Below are positions 23,925 through 32,872 of a DNA stretch of 39,867 bases, piece after piece. The translations under genes were made by a program, and so were the position numbers. This DNA is from Anaerolineaceae bacterium UBA4775. GTDB taxonomy: Bacteria > Chloroflexota > Anaerolineae > Anaerolineales > Anaerolineaceae. The stretch covers positions 1 to 39,867 of the forward strand of contig DHHJ01000024.1 of NCBI GenBank assembly GCA_002403205.1, given 5' to 3'. Each line of letters begins with the position of its first letter. Position 1 is the stretch's first letter. Below the pieces are notes generated by a model, which ran no database searches, was not told the origin of the DNA, and saw nothing but the letters and a program-made list of their open reading frames with translations.

Positions 23925-24512
23925 ATGTCCCAAGAGAGTTTTCATTTTCAAAATTTTCTGCCGTACCCCGGGAACCGCCTGGTAAAAAAGCTCTTTAAGA
24001 CACCCATTCTGCTTTACCGGCTCGGTTTGGGGAAGGTGTTTGGCAATTACATCCTGATCCTTTCCACCACAGGAAGAACCACCGGCAAGACACGCCGCAC
24101 CCCGGTAGAATATTTCTTCCACGAGGGCAAGTATTACATCATCAGTGGTTTCGGAGACCAACCCGACTGGTACCAGAACCTTGCCGTTAACCCGCAGGTG
24201 ACCATCCAGAATGGTTATGAGCGAATTTGTGCAACGGCCCGCCCACCCAAAACGGAAGATGAATGGGAAGCGGTCAGGCTCTATCTGCTCCATAGCCCGA
24301 TCGGCAAGCTCCTCAACGCCAGTTACAGCGATGAATTGCAGGATGCGGATGACATGGAAAAAGTCAAACAATGGCCAGCCCTGACCTTTGACCCGACCGA
24401 TACGCCTTGCCCCCCGCCCCTGGAAGCCGACTTGGTATGGGCGTGGCCGCTGATCCTGCTGGGCGCTGCAATCGATATCACCGTTGCGTGGCTGTTGAGC
24501 CGCAGGAAATAG
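23925..24512 (+). CDS. Ddn-like deazaflavin-dependent oxidoreductase (DUF385)
   Basis: A 195-residue protein with the split-barrel Ddn/DUF385 fold. Diagnostic parts are LILSTTGRTTGKTRRTPVEYF, YYIISGFGDQPDWYQNLAVNPQV and a conserved polar tail. Known members bind coenzyme F420 and reduce nitro compounds or quinones. The last 25 residues (WAWPLILLGAAIDITVAWLLSRRK) form a likely membrane anchor, which is not standard for the family. GGAGG lies 8 nt upstream of ATG. Whether this organism makes F420 cannot be seen here; FMN use by related proteins is the alternative. Confidence 0.85.
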   Translation: MSQESFHFQNFLPYPGNRLVKKLFKTPILLYRLGLGKVFGNYILILSTTGRTTGKTRRTPVEYFFHEGKYYIISGFGDQPDWYQNLAVNPQVTIQNGYERICATARPPKTEDEWEAVRLYLLHSPIGKLLNASYSDELQDADDMEKVKQWPALTFDPTDTPCPPPLEADLVWAWPLILLGAAIDITVAWLLSRRK

Positions 24513-24644
24513 AGCGCGGCTAAGTTCTGCCTGATGCACTAACACCTGAGAATTGGCTTGCGAACAGGATATACAGTTCTGCAGTCGCTTCTCTGGTATT
24601 TTAAACGAATTCATGATCTTGCAGGATCGCAGTGGTTATTCCAT

Positions 24645-24665
24645 GCAGTCATCCTTTCTGACTGC
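24645..24665 (+). other. perfect inverted repeat upstream of the ABC exporter operon
   Basis: GCAGTCA (24645-24651) and TGACTGC (24659-24665) form a 7-bp inverted repeat with a 7-nt gap, 49 nt before the ATG at 24714. There is no T run, so it is more likely an operator or leader hairpin than a terminator. Confidence 0.4.
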
Positions 24666-24713
24666 GTTAACCGCTGTGTCGCGAAATTAAAGGTATTGAA
24701 AGAGAGATATCGA

Positions 24714-25625
24714 ATGTCCACGATCACAGTTAATCAAGTTACCAAACGCTTTGGCGAGACCCTGGCCGTTGACCAGTTGAGTTTCGATGTTCAGCCAGGT
24801 GAAATTTTCGGCCTGCTGGGGCCAAACGGCGCTGGAAAGACCACCTGCATCCGTATGATCCTCGATATCTTTCAGCCCGATTCCGGCGATATCAGCGTCA
24901 TGGGTGGTCCGATGTCGGATGATAAGAAAAACCGCATCGGCTACCTGCCCGAAGAGCGCGGCCTCTACCAGGATATCCCCCTGGACCGCTGTCTGACCTT
25001 CCTGGCCGCTCTTAAAGGCATGCCGGAAAAATCCAGCAGCCCAAAGTTAAACGAGTATTTGGAACGGTTTGATCTGTACGATGTCAGGGACAAGAAGGTC
25101 AAGGAGCTCAGCAAAGGCATGCAGCAAAAAGCCCAGCTCATCTCCACCCTGGTGCATGATCCTGAGTTGGTGATCATCGACGAGCCCTTCACCGCGCTCG
25201 ACCCGGTCAACACCGAAATGGTCAAAGACATCCTCCAGCAAAAACGGGATGAGGGCACAGCCATCATCATGTCCACCCACCAGATGAACCAGGTAGAAGA
25301 ACTCTGCGACCGCATTCTGCTGATCGACCACGGCCACCGGGTGCTGTATGGCACCCTGCAGGAAATTCAGAGCCAGTTTGCCTCGCGGGATATCCTCGTC
25401 AAGCCCCTCACGCACCTGCCTGAAGCCATCGATGGCGTTGCATCCATCCGGGTGCACAATGGGCGTCATTTACTCTCGCTGGAAGAGCATGTTGAACCCA
25501 ACCAGGTGCTCAAGAATCTGATTAACACGGGAACGGAAATCGCCGCATTCGAGATTGCAGTACCACCATTGAATGAGATCTTTATTCAAGTGGTCAGGAA
25601 GCAATCGAGGAGTCAAAATGGCTAA
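24714..25625 (+). CDS. ABC exporter ATPase, NatA-like
   Basis: A 303-residue ATPase of the DrrA/NatA branch. It has Walker A GPNGAGKTT, the Q-loop region GYLPEERGLYQD, the signature LSKGMQQKAQ and Walker B LVIIDEPFTALDP. A C-terminal 80-residue segment matches the DUF4162-type extension of NatA proteins. The start at 24714 is chosen because the domain begins MSTITVNQVTKRFG; the longer frame from 24558 is non-conserved. GAGAG is a weak ribosome site. The 3' end overlaps the first permease gene by 8 nt. Confidence 0.93.
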   Translation: MSTITVNQVTKRFGETLAVDQLSFDVQPGEIFGLLGPNGAGKTTCIRMILDIFQPDSGDISVMGGPMSDDKKNRIGYLPEERGLYQDIPLDRCLTFLAALKGMPEKSSSPKLNEYLERFDLYDVRDKKVKELSKGMQQKAQLISTLVHDPELVIIDEPFTALDPVNTEMVKDILQQKRDEGTAIIMSTHQMNQVEELCDRILLIDHGHRVLYGTLQEIQSQFASRDILVKPLTHLPEAIDGVASIRVHNGRHLLSLEEHVEPNQVLKNLINTGTEIAAFEIAVPPLNEIFIQVVRKQSRSQNG

Positions 25626-26832
25626 GATCTGGACCATCATCAAACACGAATACACCCGCCATGTCTTCGAAAAGCGTTTCTTGTTCAGCCTGCTCAGCCT
25701 GCCCGCCATGGTGCTCATCATGGCCCTGGCCGCTGTGATAATCGCTCTGGTCACCACCGATTCATCCCCCATCGGTTATGTGGACCGCTCTGGCACCCTG
25801 ACTGATGCTGTCCCGATAGAGGTCGATGGGAATTTGTTCGAGCCAGCCATCGAATTTATCCCTTACGCCGATGCAACCCGGGCCCAGGCGGACCTCGAGT
25901 CTGAACAGATTCAAGCCTATTATGTCCTCCCGGAAGGCTTCCCCGCTGATCGTGAGGTTGAGCTGAACTTCATCAGCGCACCAAGTGGCAGTGCTCAAGT
26001 CCAATTCAGGCGATTTATCCTGCAACACATCGATATCTTTGAGGGGCTTGACCCCCAAATTGTGGAAAGGCTCCAGGAGGGCAGCCAGCTGACCATGGCC
26101 ACCGTCGATGGAACCCGCGAGATGCGTGAAGATCAGTGGTTCCTGTTTGTCACGCCTGTGATCGCGGGTATCACCTTTATCATTGTGGTGCTCACCAGCA
26201 GCGGCTACCTTTTGCAGGCAGTCGTCGAAGAAAAAGAGAATCGCACTATGGAGATTGTGATCACTTCGGTCACGCCTACACAGTTAATGACCGGCAAGAC
26301 CATTGGCAACATCAGCGTGGGATTGACTCAGCTCATCGTATGGCTCATCTTCGCCTGGATCGGATTGGCCGTGGCTGGCAATTTCTGGCCTTTTTTACAG
26401 GACTTTTCGATCCCTGGTGAAACCCTGCTGGTGATGGCCTTGATGTTCCTGCCGGCCTTTGTCATGATTGCAGCGATCATGGCCACAATTGGCGCCATTA
26501 TGACCGACATGCGCGAGGCACAACAAGTCAGTTCAGGGTTTTCCTTACTGGTCACCATCCCCTTTTATGTGGTTACTCCCATCATGATGAACCCCAACAG
26601 CGCCTTGGCGATTGTCTTGAGCTACTTCCCATTTTCGGCACCGATCACCGTTTTGCTGCGGATGGCTTTCACCACCCTGCCTGCCTGGGAGATTACCCTC
26701 AACATCCTGATCCTGGTCATCGTTGCTGTTTTTACTGTTTGGCTGGCAGGACGGGCTTTTCGCATGGGCATGCTCCAGTATGGCAAGAAAATTACGTTTA
26801 AAGAACTGATTGGAAAGCGTGAGACCGTATGA
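25618..26832 (+). CDS. ABC-2 permease 1, NatB-like
   Basis: A 404-residue ABC-2 permease. One N-terminal membrane helix (about 23-48) is followed by an extracellular domain of some 130 residues and then five to six helices in the C-terminal half. The conserved VVEEKENRTMEIVITSVTP cytoplasmic loop is the NatB hallmark. GAGGAG lies 5 nt upstream of the ATG at 25618, inside the end of the ATPase gene, so translation is coupled. It pairs with the next gene as a heterodimer. NatA/NatB systems export sodium in Bacillus; here the substrate is unknown. Confidence 0.9.
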   Translation: MAKIWTIIKHEYTRHVFEKRFLFSLLSLPAMVLIMALAAVIIALVTTDSSPIGYVDRSGTLTDAVPIEVDGNLFEPAIEFIPYADATRAQADLESEQIQAYYVLPEGFPADREVELNFISAPSGSAQVQFRRFILQHIDIFEGLDPQIVERLQEGSQLTMATVDGTREMREDQWFLFVTPVIAGITFIIVVLTSSGYLLQAVVEEKENRTMEIVITSVTPTQLMTGKTIGNISVGLTQLIVWLIFAWIGLAVAGNFWPFLQDFSIPGETLLVMALMFLPAFVMIAAIMATIGAIMTDMREAQQVSSGFSLLVTIPFYVVTPIMMNPNSALAIVLSYFPFSAPITVLLRMAFTTLPAWEITLNILILVIVAVFTVWLAGRAFRMGMLQYGKKITFKELIGKRETV

Positions 26833-28091
26833 AAAAGACCTTGATTGTCCTGAAAACGGAATTTATCAACACGGTTACCCGTCGCTCATTCCTGCTGACA
26901 TTGATCCTGGTACCTCTGTTACCAGGGTTGATCCTCGGGGGCATCTCGCTTTTTGGCGGTGATCAGATCACGGACCTGCCAGGCCCGTCCACGCAACCAC
27001 AACCTGATTTCCTGACATCGGAAGGGTACATCGACCAAGCCGGCATCATCACCCAAACCCCTGAATGGCTTGAGGAAGGCCGCCTGATCCAGTTTGAGAG
27101 CGAGGCGCAAGCCAACGAAGCGGTCCGTTTGGGGCAGATCAGCGGCTTTTTCGTGATCCAGCCCGATTACCTTGAGACGGGCAGCATCCGCTACATCAGC
27201 CAGGATTTTAACCCCATGGAGGGGGTAAACACCACCTGGCTGATCAATTCCGTGATCCAATTGAACCTGTTTGGCGGTGACCAGGCCCAATTTGAAAGGT
27301 TTCATAACCCGATCCTGGTGGAATACATCGACCAGGCGCCTGGGGAAACCGAGGAATTTGTCGACATGAGCAACCCGATCGCTTTTTATATTCCCTACGG
27401 GATGACCATGCTGTTTTACATCCTGATCGTCACCTCTGCCAGTTTGATGATGAACAGCGTCGCAAAAGAAAAGGAAAACCGGGTCATGGAGATCCTGGTA
27501 AGCTCGATCAAGCCCCGTGAACTGCTGACCGGAAAGATTCTCGGCCTGGGGCTGGTAGGTTTGCTTCAACTGGTTGTTTGGCTGGGGTCGGCACTGGTGA
27601 TGCTGCAATTGGGCGGCCAGACTCTCCAAATCCCGCCCGATGCTCAGCTTTCCACGGGGATTCTCGTGTGGGGTATTGTCTTCTTTGTTTTAGGCTACCT
27701 GGTGTACGCCACCCTCATGGCTGGAGTGGGCGCTTTGGTGGGGTCCATCAAAGAGGCTTCGCAGGCTACATTCATCATCATCCTGCCCATCCTGATCCCA
27801 GTAATGATGGTGGGCGTCATCATCAATCGGCCCAATGCCACCCTGCCCATGATCATGAGCCTGATCCCCTTCACGGCCCCCAACACGATCATGACACGGC
27901 TCGCAATCACACCGGTGCCGCTCTGGCAATTGCTCACAGCGGTGGGCGGTATGGCCATTACCATCTTCATCCTCATCAGAGCGGTTTCCGGCATGTTCAG
28001 GGCACAGCTGCTGCTGACCGGCAAGAAATTCAGCCTGGGCTTGTTTTTCAAGGCCCTGCGCGGTAAACATCCTGATTTTCAGGAGCCGTGA
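26829..28091 (+). CDS. ABC-2 permease 2, NatB-like
   Basis: A 420-residue paralogue of the upstream permease with the same layout: one N-terminal helix, an external domain from about 55 to 185, then six helices. AKEKENRVMEILVSSIKPRELLTGKILG is the conserved loop. The start overlaps the previous stop by 4 nt (ATGA), so expression is coupled. A terminator follows at 28126-28161. The two permeases are clearly diverged, supporting a heterodimeric exporter. Confidence 0.9.
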   Translation: MKKTLIVLKTEFINTVTRRSFLLTLILVPLLPGLILGGISLFGGDQITDLPGPSTQPQPDFLTSEGYIDQAGIITQTPEWLEEGRLIQFESEAQANEAVRLGQISGFFVIQPDYLETGSIRYISQDFNPMEGVNTTWLINSVIQLNLFGGDQAQFERFHNPILVEYIDQAPGETEEFVDMSNPIAFYIPYGMTMLFYILIVTSASLMMNSVAKEKENRVMEILVSSIKPRELLTGKILGLGLVGLLQLVVWLGSALVMLQLGGQTLQIPPDAQLSTGILVWGIVFFVLGYLVYATLMAGVGALVGSIKEASQATFIIILPILIPVMMVGVIINRPNATLPMIMSLIPFTAPNTIMTRLAITPVPLWQLLTAVGGMAITIFILIRAVSGMFRAQLLLTGKKFSLGLFFKALRGKHPDFQEP

Positions 28092-28125
28092 TCCACTTTC
28101 ACACCCGTTTTTCACCCAACCCCAG

Positions 28126-28161
28126 CGTGGGCGACCAATCAAGCCGCCCACGTGATTTTTT
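28126..28161 (+). terminator. terminator of the ABC exporter operon
   Basis: CGTGGGCG (28126-28133) pairs with CGCCCACG (28145-28152), then TGA and six T residues. It lies 34 nt after the last permease gene. Confidence 0.85.
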
Positions 28162-28280
28162 AAGCAAATACTGGCCAACATGGAACCATTATTGCATCGA
28201 AAACGTCATATTAGCAGTAAATAAATTGGAATAGCCCGATGGCTACACCACTATTCTCTCCGGCAAATTCGGGAAGGCTG

Positions 28281-28309
28281 TTTCAATTTATTGCGGTTAA
28301 TTATATAAT
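28281..28309 (+). promoter_or_regulatory. promoter of the first NBR1-like lipoprotein gene
   Basis: TTTCAA (28281-28286), a 17-nt spacer and a perfect TATAAT (28304-28309) precede the gene at 28351. The -35 element is weak. Confidence 0.5.
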
Positions 28310-28350
28310 TCAATAGATTGGTGAACGGTCTTTACGACAGGAGAAGAATC

Positions 28351-29493
28351 ATGAAGAAATCAGTGTTTGTCATCACTTTTTTGATCATCTTTAGTCTCAT
28401 CCTGGCAGGATGCAATTTGCCCGGCCAGGAAACGCCCGAATCCCAGGTGGACCTGTTAAACACTGCCGCTGCGCAGACCATCCAGGCCCAGCAAACCCTC
28501 ATTGCAGAAGCCACGCAGGTGCCTCCCACCCAGGAGATCTTGCCCACCGAGACCCTGGCACCCCAGGAAGAAACAGAAGAGCCTACACAGCCACCCGCGC
28601 CCACCCACACGCCGACCACCGCACCGACCAATACCCCCGAGGGCAAGTGCGACCAGGCTGCGTTTATGACTGAAACGGTCTTGGATGGCTCCATAATTAA
28701 CCAGGGACAGGCTTTCACGAAAACTTGGACCCTGAAGAATTCCGGTACCTGCACCTGGAATGCAGATTATGATGTCGTCTTTTTCAGCGGGAATGCCATG
28801 GGCGCATCGGCTGCGACACAGCTCACGAGCAACACTGTCGCCCCAGGACAACAAATAACGATTTCTTTGGAATTACAGGCGCCTAACACGGTTGGGACCC
28901 ACCGTGGCAATTTCAAACTGCGTAACGCTGCCGGTGTCGTATTTGGAATCGGCGCAAAGGATTCACCTTTCTGGGTTGAGATCAGCATCCCCGGAAACAC
29001 ATATGACTTCGCACGCAATTACTGCGCGCCCGGCGTGAAGTGGAGCAGCGGTTCGGGTGAGCTGCCTTGTCCAGGTGTATCTGGGTCTGAAAAGGGCTGG
29101 GCCCTGTTAATCGATAAACCCCTTCTGGAAAACATGGCGCTTGACGATGAACCCGGCTTACAGGTCCACCCTCAGAAGGTAGAAAATGGATGGATTCGCG
29201 GAACATATCCCGAGATCACCCTCACGAGTGACACCTCATTCAAAACCATTGTCGGGTGTTACGGATCAACCAATTGCGATGTGAAATTCAGTTTACTCGC
29301 CAGGGTCAATGGCGGCGCTGAACAAACCCTGGGGACCTGGCATGAAGTCCAGGATATGACTTTCACCCGGGTTGAAATTGATTTGAGCAGCCTGACTGGA
29401 AAACGAGTCCAATTTATTTTGCTGGTTGAGGCAAACGGCAGTTCAGCAAACGATTTGTCACTGTGGTTCGCCCCCCGGATCGTACCAGATTAA
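28351..29493 (+). CDS. lipoprotein with NBR1-like Ig domain and C-terminal beta domain
   Basis: A 380-residue surface lipoprotein. The signal peptide ends in ILAGC with Cys21. An Ala/Gln-rich helical stretch (35-60) and a Thr/Pro-rich linker follow to about residue 98. Residues 100-213 match the NBR1 central Ig-like domain pattern: FTKTWTLKNSGTCTW, then VAPGQQITISLELQAPNTVGTHRGNFKLRN and FG. The C-terminal 165 residues are beta-rich with paired cysteines (CAPGVKW, ELPC, GCYGSTNC) and look like a carbohydrate-binding-type sandwich; I cannot name the family. The start at 28351 has AGGAGA upstream; the frame extends 11 codons further without support. A terminator follows. Confidence 0.85.
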   Translation: MKKSVFVITFLIIFSLILAGCNLPGQETPESQVDLLNTAAAQTIQAQQTLIAEATQVPPTQEILPTETLAPQEETEEPTQPPAPTHTPTTAPTNTPEGKCDQAAFMTETVLDGSIINQGQAFTKTWTLKNSGTCTWNADYDVVFFSGNAMGASAATQLTSNTVAPGQQITISLELQAPNTVGTHRGNFKLRNAAGVVFGIGAKDSPFWVEISIPGNTYDFARNYCAPGVKWSSGSGELPCPGVSGSEKGWALLIDKPLLENMALDDEPGLQVHPQKVENGWIRGTYPEITLTSDTSFKTIVGCYGSTNCDVKFSLLARVNGGAEQTLGTWHEVQDMTFTRVEIDLSSLTGKRVQFILLVEANGSSANDLSLWFAPRIVPD

Positions 29494-29511
29494 CCGTATC
29501 ACCCACTGCAT

Positions 29512-29543
29512 ACCGGCGGTGATGGACATCACCGCCGGTTTTT
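29512..29543 (+). terminator. terminator after the first NBR1-like lipoprotein gene
   Basis: A 13-bp inverted repeat, ACCGGCGGTGATG (29512-29524) with CATCACCGCCGGT (29527-29539), is followed by TTTT. The 2-nt gap means the real loop is wider. It lies 18 nt after the stop. Confidence 0.9.
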
Positions 29544-29580
29544 GCTGCGTGTTACACAATGTGTAGGAAGCATTTTCCGC

Positions 29581-29608
29581 TTGACTTTTCGCCCTCATCA
29601 TCTAAAAT
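29581..29608 (+). promoter_or_regulatory. promoter of the second NBR1-like lipoprotein gene
   Basis: TTGACT (29581-29586), a 16-nt spacer and TAAAAT (29603-29608) lie 43 nt before the ATG at 29652. Confidence 0.65.
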
Positions 29609-29651
29609 TGAAAGTTGACTATCCCACCATTGGGTTGGAGGTAAGCCTACC

Positions 29652-30266
29652 ATGCACAAAAATAGATCAAGAATAATCATTGCCCTGAGTCTCATCATCC
29701 TGTTGAGCGCCATCCTGAGCGCCTGCCGTTCAGCTGAACCCCAACTGGATATCGATGCGCAAAAAACAGGTTTTGCCCAAACTGCCGACGTCCAGGCGAC
29801 CCTGACATCAGCCGCGCTGCCCACCGCCACACAGACACCGGAACCCACATTAACCTTCACGCCGACTCTCGAACCAACCCAAACCCCAATCCTCACCCCT
29901 ACCGAGACAGTTGGTGATACCCCACCCACCAGCGGCACCAATCGCGGCCAGTTGATCGCGCAGACCCCTGCTGACAACACCAGTTTTCAACCCGGCGAGG
30001 CGTTCACGGTGACCTGGACATTCGAAAACACTGGGACATCAACCTGGACGGTCAATTATTACATCGAACATACCTTCGGCCAGCAGATGGGCGCTGAGGA
30101 CAAAGTCTTCCTGTGGCTGCCGGTTCCACCAGAAACCAGCCTGCCCATCAGCGTTGACTTAATCGCGCCAGATACGCCCGGCACGCATGTATCCAACTGG
30201 AAATTGTTTGATGCCGCCGATAATGCCTTTTATGATTTCAGCCTCACCATCGTCGTGGCTGAATAA
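29652..30266 (+). CDS. lipoprotein with NBR1-like Ig domain, short form
   Basis: A 204-residue lipoprotein with lipobox ILSAC (Cys25), a Thr/Pro-rich linker from about 55 to 92 and one C-terminal NBR1-like Ig domain (about 97-204): FQPGEAFTVTWTFENTGTSTW, then PPETSLPISVDLIAPDTPGTHVSNWKLFD. It resembles the preceding lipoprotein in architecture but lacks the C-terminal beta domain and has no cysteines in the Ig domain. It has its own promoter and GGAGG 10 nt before the ATG. The pair probably arose by duplication. The role is unknown; binding to surface glycans or to other envelope proteins is a guess. Confidence 0.84.
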   Translation: MHKNRSRIIIALSLIILLSAILSACRSAEPQLDIDAQKTGFAQTADVQATLTSAALPTATQTPEPTLTFTPTLEPTQTPILTPTETVGDTPPTSGTNRGQLIAQTPADNTSFQPGEAFTVTWTFENTGTSTWTVNYYIEHTFGQQMGAEDKVFLWLPVPPETSLPISVDLIAPDTPGTHVSNWKLFDAADNAFYDFSLTIVVAE

Positions 30267-30301
30267 ACCGGCAGCATGACCGCACTCAAGGACTCCGGCT
30301 G

Positions 30302-31360
30302 ATGGGCGCCTTATCGCAGCTCAAGGATGCGTTTAAGGCTAAAGCGCAACAGGTCGGTTTCACGCAGGTCGGCATCACAGAGGCGTTTCCAGCCCCTCAT
30401 ATTGACGCATTTCAGCATTGGGTCGAGCAAGAACGGCACGCTGGCATGGCCTACCTGGCCCGGCCAGACACCCTGGCCAAACGAGCAGACCCGCGTTTGA
30501 TCCTGGCGGACTGCCAGCGAGTGATCTGTCTGGCCATGCCTTATCTACCACCACAAGCGCCGCTGGGTGAAACCCGTTCCGGTTATGGCCGCGTTTCGGC
30601 TTATGCCCTGACCGTGGATTACCACCTCACCATCGAGGAAAAACTGAACGAATTGGCCCTATTCCTCAATGCCAATGCGCCTAAGGCTGTGGCGGTACGG
30701 TCTTATGTCGACACAGGCCCGGTGCTTGAACGCGCCTTCGCCGAGCAGGCCGGGGTTGGCATGCCGGGGAAAAACACCAATCTGATCATCCCCGGGGTGG
30801 GGTCTTATGTTTTCCTGGCGGTAATGCTCACCGATCTGCCGCTCCTGGTAGATCCGCCCTTCACCCGTGATCTGTGCGGGTCCTGCCAGCGCTGCATCGA
30901 AGCCTGCCCCACAGGGTGCATCCTCCCGGACCGCACCATCGATGCTGCCCGCTGCATCAGTTACCTGACGATCGAAAATAAAAGTAGCATCCCCGATGAG
31001 CTTAAACCCAAAGTCGGCAGCTGGTTCTTCGGCTGTGATGCCTGCCAGATGGTCTGCCCGCACAATGCCAGGCCGGGCGAGCATACCTCACCTCTGGGTG
31101 ATCCCAGCCTGCCAGAATTTGTGAATTTGTATGAGCTGCTCGCCTGGGACGAGTTCACCATCACAACCCGGTTTGCAGACACAGCCCTTTTGCGGGCCAA
31201 ACGGCGCGGGCTGCTGAGAAATGCCGCCGTGGTCCTGGGTAACCAGGGTGACACCAACGCCCTGCCACTCTTACGGAGACATCTCGCTGAAGAAAATGAC
31301 CCCGTTTTACAGGATGCATTCGCCTGGGCTATCCGCCAGATTAACGGAGAGGATGCGTAA
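30302..31360 (+). CDS. queG: epoxyqueuosine reductase
   Basis: Cobalamin- and Fe-S-dependent enzyme that converts epoxyqueuosine to queuosine in tRNA, the last step of the pathway. The catalytic Asp137 lies in SYVDTGPVLER. Two 4Fe-4S clusters are bound by CGSCQRCIEACP (Cys192, 195, 198, 202) and by Cys218 with CDACQMVCP (245, 248, 252). A C-terminal HEAT-like region (NAAVVLGNQGDTNALPLLRRHL) contacts tRNA. The length of 352 is typical. AAGGA is the only weak ribosome site. dus starts inside its last codons, so the two tRNA modification genes are coupled. Confidence 0.96.
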   Translation: MGALSQLKDAFKAKAQQVGFTQVGITEAFPAPHIDAFQHWVEQERHAGMAYLARPDTLAKRADPRLILADCQRVICLAMPYLPPQAPLGETRSGYGRVSAYALTVDYHLTIEEKLNELALFLNANAPKAVAVRSYVDTGPVLERAFAEQAGVGMPGKNTNLIIPGVGSYVFLAVMLTDLPLLVDPPFTRDLCGSCQRCIEACPTGCILPDRTIDAARCISYLTIENKSSIPDELKPKVGSWFFGCDACQMVCPHNARPGEHTSPLGDPSLPEFVNLYELLAWDEFTITTRFADTALLRAKRRGLLRNAAVVLGNQGDTNALPLLRRHLAEENDPVLQDAFAWAIRQINGEDA

Positions 31361-32342
31361 AATTCACCCAGCTATGACGAACCAAACGCCTGCATTCTCA
31401 ATTGGCGATGTCCCCATCTTTGGTGACCTGATCCTGGCGCCAATGGACGGTATCTCAGATATGCCTTTACGTGGGATCTGCCGTCGGCTGGGGTCAGCGA
31501 TGATCGTCACAGAGTTCATTAACGCCCTGGATGTGCTTGAAAACCATCCGCGGTACCACCAGCGCTTACGCTTTGAGCCCTATCACCGACCGCTTTCGCT
31601 CCAGCTCCTGGGCGACAACCCTGACCAAATCCTGCAAGCCGCGTTGAAACTCGTGCCCGAGGTGAAACCGGACATCATCGACATCAACCTGGGCTGCCAA
31701 TCGAAGAACGTCACCTCACGCGGCGCTGGCGCGGCGCTCCTCAAAACACCCGATAAGATCGCGGCCATCTTCCGCCTGATGTCCGATAATTTCACCCAAC
31801 CCATCACCGGCAAGATCCGTCTGGGTTGGGATGACACCCAGCTCAATTACTTAGAAGTGGCTAAAATCATCCAGGATCATGGCGGTGCGATGGTAGCAGT
31901 GCACGGACGCACCCGCCAGCAGGCTTACCGCGGTCGGGCACGCTGGGAGCCCATTCGCGAGGTGAAACAGGCGCTGCATATCCCGGTCATCGGGAATGGA
32001 GATGTGCGCACCGTGGCGGAAATAGACCACATCAAAGCAGTTACCGGATGCGATGGGGTGATGATCGGCCGGGCGGCGATGGACAACCCCTGGCTCTTCA
32101 GCCGCATCGACCGGGATGCTGTGCCGCCAGAACAGGTGCGGGAAACCATCCTCGACCACTTCGACGCCATGCTCAGGTTTTATGGCCAGCGCGGCGTGAT
32201 CACCTTTCGAAAGTATCTAAAAGCCTACCTTGCTCCATACCCCAGCCCCAAGGAAGACCTGCTGGCCGTGCTGAAGAGCAAAGACCCGCATGAGGTCAGG
32301 GATTGGCTGGCGCGCTTCTTTGATACCTTGATCGGCCGGTAA
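31353..32342 (+). CDS. dus: tRNA-dihydrouridine synthase
   Basis: FMN-dependent enzyme that reduces uridine to dihydrouridine in tRNA loops. The barrel starts with LILAPMDGISDMPLRG. The catalytic cysteine is Cys115 in INLGCQSKNVTSRGAGAALL. FMN-binding parts are VAVHGRTRQQAYRG, IPVIGNGDV and GCDGVMIGRAAMDNPWLF. Numbering uses the ATG at 31353, which overlaps the queG stop by 8 nt and has GGAG 3 nt upstream; the ATG at 31374 (MTNQTP) is an equally possible start. The Dus subclass (A, B or C) cannot be fixed; this bacterial DusB-like form is the default. Confidence 0.95.
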   Translation: MRKIHPAMTNQTPAFSIGDVPIFGDLILAPMDGISDMPLRGICRRLGSAMIVTEFINALDVLENHPRYHQRLRFEPYHRPLSLQLLGDNPDQILQAALKLVPEVKPDIIDINLGCQSKNVTSRGAGAALLKTPDKIAAIFRLMSDNFTQPITGKIRLGWDDTQLNYLEVAKIIQDHGGAMVAVHGRTRQQAYRGRARWEPIREVKQALHIPVIGNGDVRTVAEIDHIKAVTGCDGVMIGRAAMDNPWLFSRIDRDAVPPEQVRETILDHFDAMLRFYGQRGVITFRKYLKAYLAPYPSPKEDLLAVLKSKDPHEVRDWLARFFDTLIGR

Positions 32343-32454
32343 ACACCTTCACCCCCACCCGATGACTAAAACCTAATCACTCAGGTCTCATCTAAATCCA
32401 CCAGCGGCAGAATTTTCCACACGGTTATCGACCTTGCAAATGCTGATCGCCTGC

Positions 32455-32482
32455 TTGCACAAATTTCTACGTCTGGTATAAT
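32455..32482 (+). promoter_or_regulatory. promoter of rpsO-pnp
   Basis: TTGCAC (32455-32460), a 16-nt spacer and a perfect TATAAT (32477-32482). The leader to the ATG at 32569 is about 80 nt. Confidence 0.7.
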
Positions 32483-32568
32483 CTAAGCCTGTGACTGGTC
32501 CTGTGCCTGGTTATGTTTGGCTGGGCACATGGAGACCTGCAATAAATAATAAAAGGAGTAGCAGTGTC

Positions 32569-32841
32569 ATGGCTTTAGAAAAAGAAGTCAAAGAAGCGAT
32601 CATTCAGGAATATAAGCGGCATGGTGAGGATACAGGATCACCTGAAGTTCAAATTGCGATCCTGACCACCCGTATCAAGGATCTGACGGAGCACCTGCGT
32701 GAGAACATACACGACGAAAGTTCACGCCGGGGCTTGCTGAAACTGGTCGGACAGCGCCGCAGGCTGCTGGCTTACCTGCGTCGAAAAGATTATCAACGTT
32801 ACCTGGCGCTGACCGAAAAGCTCAATATCCGCAAGAAATAA
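32569..32841 (+). CDS. rpsO: 30S ribosomal protein S15
   Basis: Primary 16S rRNA-binding protein that helps assemble the central domain of the small subunit. The 90-residue sequence from MALEKEVKEAIIQEYKRHGEDTGSPEVQIA to the basic end is a textbook S15, with GSPEVQIAILTTRI, SSRRGLLKLVGQRRRLLAYL as the four-helix core. The start at 32569 has AGGAG about 10 nt upstream; the frame extends upstream to 32491 but that part is not conserved. It is the usual first gene of rpsO-pnp. S15 often represses its own mRNA, but I cannot define such a structure in this leader. Confidence 0.98.
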   Translation: MALEKEVKEAIIQEYKRHGEDTGSPEVQIAILTTRIKDLTEHLRENIHDESSRRGLLKLVGQRRRLLAYLRRKDYQRYLALTEKLNIRKK

Positions 32842-32872
32842 ACTTGTTGGTTGGTAAAAACGCTCAAGAACG

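Noticed and set aside
24564..24581. GAAC-N10-GTTC motif as a possible third LexA box
   Set aside because: The half-sites are 10 nt apart instead of 4, so it does not fit the operator.
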